Source of the DNA: Steroidobacteraceae bacterium
GTDB taxonomy: Bacteria; Pseudomonadota; Gammaproteobacteria; Steroidobacterales; Steroidobacteraceae
Length of the DNA stretch: 64,000 bases
Assembly (NCBI GenBank): GCA_019634895.1
Contig: JAHCAM010000004.1
Coordinates: forward strand, 62,001 to 126,000
Direction of reading: 5' to 3'
Below are positions 60,040 through 64,000 of the stretch, piece after piece; position 1 is the first letter of the stretch; every line of letters starts with the position of its first letter. The position numbers and the translations under genes were made by a program. The notes beneath the pieces were generated by a model. The model searched no databases and had not been told where the DNA came from. It saw only the letters and a program-made list of their open reading frames with translations.

Positions 60040-61689
60040 ATGCCTGCACTGATTCCCTTCGACCGGACATCCGCGTGGCGCCTGCCGATGGCGGCGGTCG
60101 CCGCCGCACTCCTGCCGTGGCTGGCCGGTGCCGGAGAGCCGACGCCCGCTGAAGAGCCGGCGCCGGACGAGCCGCCGTTCGAAGAGCGCGCAGCCGAGCT
60201 TCGCCGGCAGCTGGCCGCGCAGGCCGCCGCCGATCCGACGGGCCCCGCGACACTGCAGGCGCGCGTGGCACTGGCGCGGCTCCTGAACACGGAAGCGGGC
60301 GTGGACTGCGCGCCGCACCTCGACGAGGCGGAACGCGAGTTGTCGCAGGTGCTGCGGGCCGGCCCCGGGCATCTGCTCGCCTGGCCCGACGGGCTGGGCG
60401 ACGCGCTCTCGCTGCAGCAGTCCATCCACATCACGCGCGGGCTTTGCGCTGCCGACGAGGCTTCCGCCAGGGCCGCTTTCCAGGCTGCGATCGCCACCGG
60501 CGCCCAGGCCGTGAAGGCGCTGCGCGACAACTGGGACTACGACGACATGGTCATCGCCCAGTTCAATATCGCGTTCGCGCGGCGCGAGCTCGGCGACCTG
60601 GATGCGGCGCTGCGCGACCTGGAGCAGGTGCTCGACTGGGATCGCGAGTTCGGGCTGCACGGCGAGCTGGAGGGCGATTATTCGACCTATCTGCGCTGGC
60701 AGCGCGACGAGGAACCCGACCCGGACGAGATCGAGGGCTTCCTGGCCGCCAGCAGCCAGGCGCGCGCACGCTTCCGCTTCAACTGGAAGCCGTACCGCTC
60801 GGTATGGTCCACGACCGTGGAGCGCTCGATCGGGCGAAACGGCAGTCTGCAGGCGACGGTGGCCCGGTACGAGACCGATGTGACCGCGCGCGCGGAAGGC
60901 GACGGCTGGATCGTTTCGACCACCGCGCGGGCGGCGCCGCAACTCGAGACGACGGGCGTCGAGGCGGGCGACGCCGGCGCCACGGCCTTGCGTGAGCTGC
61001 TCGGCGGCGTGCTGCTGTGGATGCCCGACATCGTGATCGGGCCGGACGGGACGTTTCGCGAGCTGCGCGACATGGATCGGTTCCGCGGGACGCTCGGCCA
61101 GGTCCTGGACAAGGCGCTGGCGCAGGCGCTGCCGGGCAGCGATGCGCGCACCGCCGAGATCATCAGCAGCACCAAGGCGGCCGTGCTCGACCCGGAACTC
61201 ATCGCCGCGACGGTCGGCGGCCAGTGGGACTTCACGGTCGGCGCCTGGTCGGACCTCGAACTGGACCACGGCGACTGGTACGAGGCGACGGTCGAGGAGC
61301 CGCTGCCCGGCATCTCGCGCCAGCCCGTGCGCATGACCTGGCGATTCAGGCTGGCCAGGTGGCTGCCGTGCCTCGAGGGCGGCGAACCGCGCTGCGTCGA
61401 GATCCTGGCGGTCGTGGAGCTGGATCCCGACCACGTGCGCGAAGCGACCACGGCGTTCGTCGGGCGCATGGCGCCCGCTGCGGAGCGCGCGAAGGTCGAG
61501 GAAGCAGCGCGCGGCGTGGATCTGCGTCTCGAGCACCGCTACCGGCTGGTCACGGAGCCGGACACGCTGCGGCCCTGGTCCTTCGAGGAACGCAAGTACG
61601 TCTACGGCACCTACCCGGAGGGCGGCAGGCGCGTGTCCCGGGCGCGGCACGACCGCACGCTGCAGACCATCCGTTACCCGGCGCCCTGA
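60040..61689 (+). CDS. Large exported protein of unknown function
   Basis: A 549-residue protein with a probable signal peptide (about 1-31, MAAVAAALLPWLAGAGEP) and an acidic Pro/Glu stretch (about 32-50). The middle (about 120-215) looks like TPR-type helices (ASARAAFQAAIATGAQAVKAL ... MVIAQFNIAFARRELGDLDAALRDLEQVLDWD). The C-terminal half is beta-rich with no motif I recognise (QWDFTVGAWSDLELDHGDWYEATVEEP). No membrane helices beyond the signal. Family unknown. It lies 6 nt after the MocA-like gene and 3 nt before tRNA-Ser, so the MocA pairing may be only positional. Confidence 0.72.
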   Translation: MPALIPFDRTSAWRLPMAAVAAALLPWLAGAGEPTPAEEPAPDEPPFEERAAELRRQLAAQAAADPTGPATLQARVALARLLNTEAGVDCAPHLDEAERELSQVLRAGPGHLLAWPDGLGDALSLQQSIHITRGLCAADEASARAAFQAAIATGAQAVKALRDNWDYDDMVIAQFNIAFARRELGDLDAALRDLEQVLDWDREFGLHGELEGDYSTYLRWQRDEEPDPDEIEGFLAASSQARARFRFNWKPYRSVWSTTVERSIGRNGSLQATVARYETDVTARAEGDGWIVSTTARAAPQLETTGVEAGDAGATALRELLGGVLLWMPDIVIGPDGTFRELRDMDRFRGTLGQVLDKALAQALPGSDARTAEIISSTKAAVLDPELIAATVGGQWDFTVGAWSDLELDHGDWYEATVEEPLPGISRQPVRMTWRFRLARWLPCLEGGEPRCVEILAVVELDPDHVREATTAFVGRMAPAAERAKVEEAARGVDLRLEHRYRLVTEPDTLRPWSFEERKYVYGTYPEGGRRVSRARHDRTLQTIRYPAP

Positions 61690-61692
61690 AAC

Positions 61693-61782
61693 TGGCGGAG
61701 AGGGTGAGATTCGAACTCACGAAGGACTTGCGCCCTTGCCGGTTTTCAAGACCGGTGCATTCAACCGCTCTGCCACCTCTCC
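61693..61782 (-). tRNA. tRNA-Ser (TGA)
   Basis: A 90-nt class II tRNA on the minus strand: acceptor GGAGAGG/CCTCTCC, discriminator G, long variable arm (CAAGGGCGCAAGTCCTTC), anticodon loop CTTGAAA (anticodon TGA), T arm GTGAGTTCGAATCTCAC, and encoded CCA at 61695-61693. The unknown exported-protein gene ends only 3 nt from its 3' end. Confidence 0.97.
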
Positions 61783-61802
61783 GATGCCCGGCCGCGGCAG
61801 CA

Positions 61803-61810
61803 AGTATAAT
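61803..61810. promoter_or_regulatory. Two-way -10 element for Bax-inhibitor gene and tRNA-Ser
   Basis: AGTATAAT reads TATAAT on the plus strand, placed for a Bax-inhibitor transcript starting near 61817, and TATACT on the minus strand, placed for a tRNA-Ser transcript starting near 61796. No convincing -35 on either side. Confidence 0.5.
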
Positions 61811-61848
61811 GGCCCGCTGACAGCGAACTGCCAAAGGAGACCGACGCC

Positions 61849-62523
61849 ATGGAACGCAGCCCGATCGCCGTACCGACGACTGCCATCCGCGAATCCGCGC
61901 TGGCGACCAACAAGGTCCTGCGCAATACCTACCTGCTGCTGTCGGCAACGCTCGCCTTCAGCGCCGCGATGGCCGGCATCGCACTCGCACTCGGGCTGCC
62001 GCACCCGGGGCTGCTGATCACGCTGCTCGGCTATTTCGGCCTGCTGTTCGCGGTGCACAAGACCGCCCACAGCGCGATGGGCCTGGTCTTCGTGTTCGCG
62101 CTGACCGGCTTCATGGGCTACACGCTCGGCCCGATCATCGGCCATTACCTGACCGCGGTTCCGAACGGCCATGCGGTGGTCATGAACGCCTTCGGGATCA
62201 CGGCCGCCGCGTTCCTTGGGCTCTCCGCATACGCGGTCAGCAGCGGGCGCCGCTTTTCGTTCATGGGCGGCTTCCTGCTGGTCGGCATCCTGACCGCCTT
62301 CCTGCTCGGGCTGGCGGCGATCTTCTTCTCGATGCCGGCGCTGTCGCTCGCGGTGTCCGGCATGTTCGTGCTGCTGATGGCCGGGCTGATCCTGTACCAG
62401 ACCGGCGAGATCGTGCACGGCGGCGAGACCAACTACATCCTCGCGACCGTCACGCTCTACGTCAGCATCTACAACCTGTTCGCGAGCCTGATGCACCTGC
62501 TGGGTGCGGCCGGCGACGACTGA
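61849..62523 (+). CDS. Bax-inhibitor-1/YccA-family membrane protein
   Basis: A 224-residue seven-helix membrane protein of the BI-1/YccA (LFG/TMBIM) family, ending with the family string LATVTLYVSIYNLFASLMHLLG. Helices follow closely from about residue 27. In E. coli, YccA restrains FtsH; calcium leak activity is known for other members. Ribosome site AAAGGAGA. Its TGA is directly followed by the serS stop on the other strand (TGA|TCA), so the two genes converge with no gap. Confidence 0.92.
   Translation: MERSPIAVPTTAIRESALATNKVLRNTYLLLSATLAFSAAMAGIALALGLPHPGLLITLLGYFGLLFAVHKTAHSAMGLVFVFALTGFMGYTLGPIIGHYLTAVPNGHAVVMNAFGITAAAFLGLSAYAVSSGRRFSFMGGFLLVGILTAFLLGLAAIFFSMPALSLAVSGMFVLLMAGLILYQTGEIVHGGETNYILATVTLYVSIYNLFASLMHLLGAAGDD

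Positions 62524-64000
<1,477 letters not shown>

Overview
The window is gap-free, GC-rich chromosomal DNA of a gammaproteobacterium. The evidence is the E. coli-like fused ThrA with thrABC order, the ybgC-tolQRAB-pal-cpoB-queE-queC string, ruvCAB next to that cluster, a RelA whose hydrolase half has lost its metal motif, and E. coli-type PurB, FumC, FadH, MsrPQ and BCP. Codon use is strongly GC-biased, and starts are often GTG or TTG. A lineage near Xanthomonadales, Nevskiales or Steroidobacterales fits, but this is a guess from gene order and composition. Coding density is very high: no gene-free stretch exceeds 300 bases, many neighbours overlap by 4 nt (ATGA or GTGA), and no insertion sequence, prophage, CRISPR array or rRNA gene was seen.

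Layout. 0-4.5 kb: an ALDH7-type aldehyde dehydrogenase cut by the window edge, a secreted metallo-beta-lactamase-fold hydrolase, and an NfeD protease/slipin pair. 4.5-7.6 kb: a minus-strand PepSY, response regulator and PhoQ-like kinase operon next to a glycine-zipper envelope protein. 7.6-19.3 kb: mazG, a CoA-type Nudix enzyme and fumC facing purB, a GNAT protein with a small partner, then nudJ-mnmA-acnA, an acyl-CoA ligase and a HAD phosphatase. 19.3-24.6 kb: msrPQ, a DMT exporter, a YgjP-like metalloprotein and fadH. 24.6-30.9 kb: two ABC exporter modules in tandem, one ABC-2 and one MacAB-like with two FtsX permeases. 30.9-33.2 kb: tatD and an M20 peptidase.

33.2-40.4 kb: a small unknown gene, thrA, thrB, thrC and a NERD-domain gene in one operon, then a zinc-ribbon methyltransferase and tRNA-Lys. 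40.5-49.4 kb: SirB2, queC, queE, the Tol-Pal cluster, ybgC and ruvCAB. 49.4-57.1 kb: relA facing the complete 2-oxoglutarate dehydrogenase operon sucA-sucB-lpdA, the two sides meeting at a 35-bp palindrome that contains both stop codons. 57.1-64 kb: tRNA-Arg, a histone-H1-like basic protein, tRNA-Ala, a GNAT protein, a BCP peroxiredoxin, a histidine phosphatase facing a MocA-like nucleotidyltransferase, a large exported protein of unknown function, tRNA-Ser, a Bax-inhibitor-1 protein, serS and the end of rarA.

Functionally the window is mostly core: TCA cycle (fumC, acnA, sucAB-lpdA), threonine synthesis, purine and queuosine synthesis, tRNA thiolation, nucleotide-pool cleaning, recombination repair, stringent response and envelope maintenance. 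No clear new system stands out. The most distinctive pattern is regulatory: several divergent gene pairs are separated by about 5-25 bp that hold one AT-rich, near-symmetric -10-like element, often placed so that transcripts would start at or within a few bases of the start codon.
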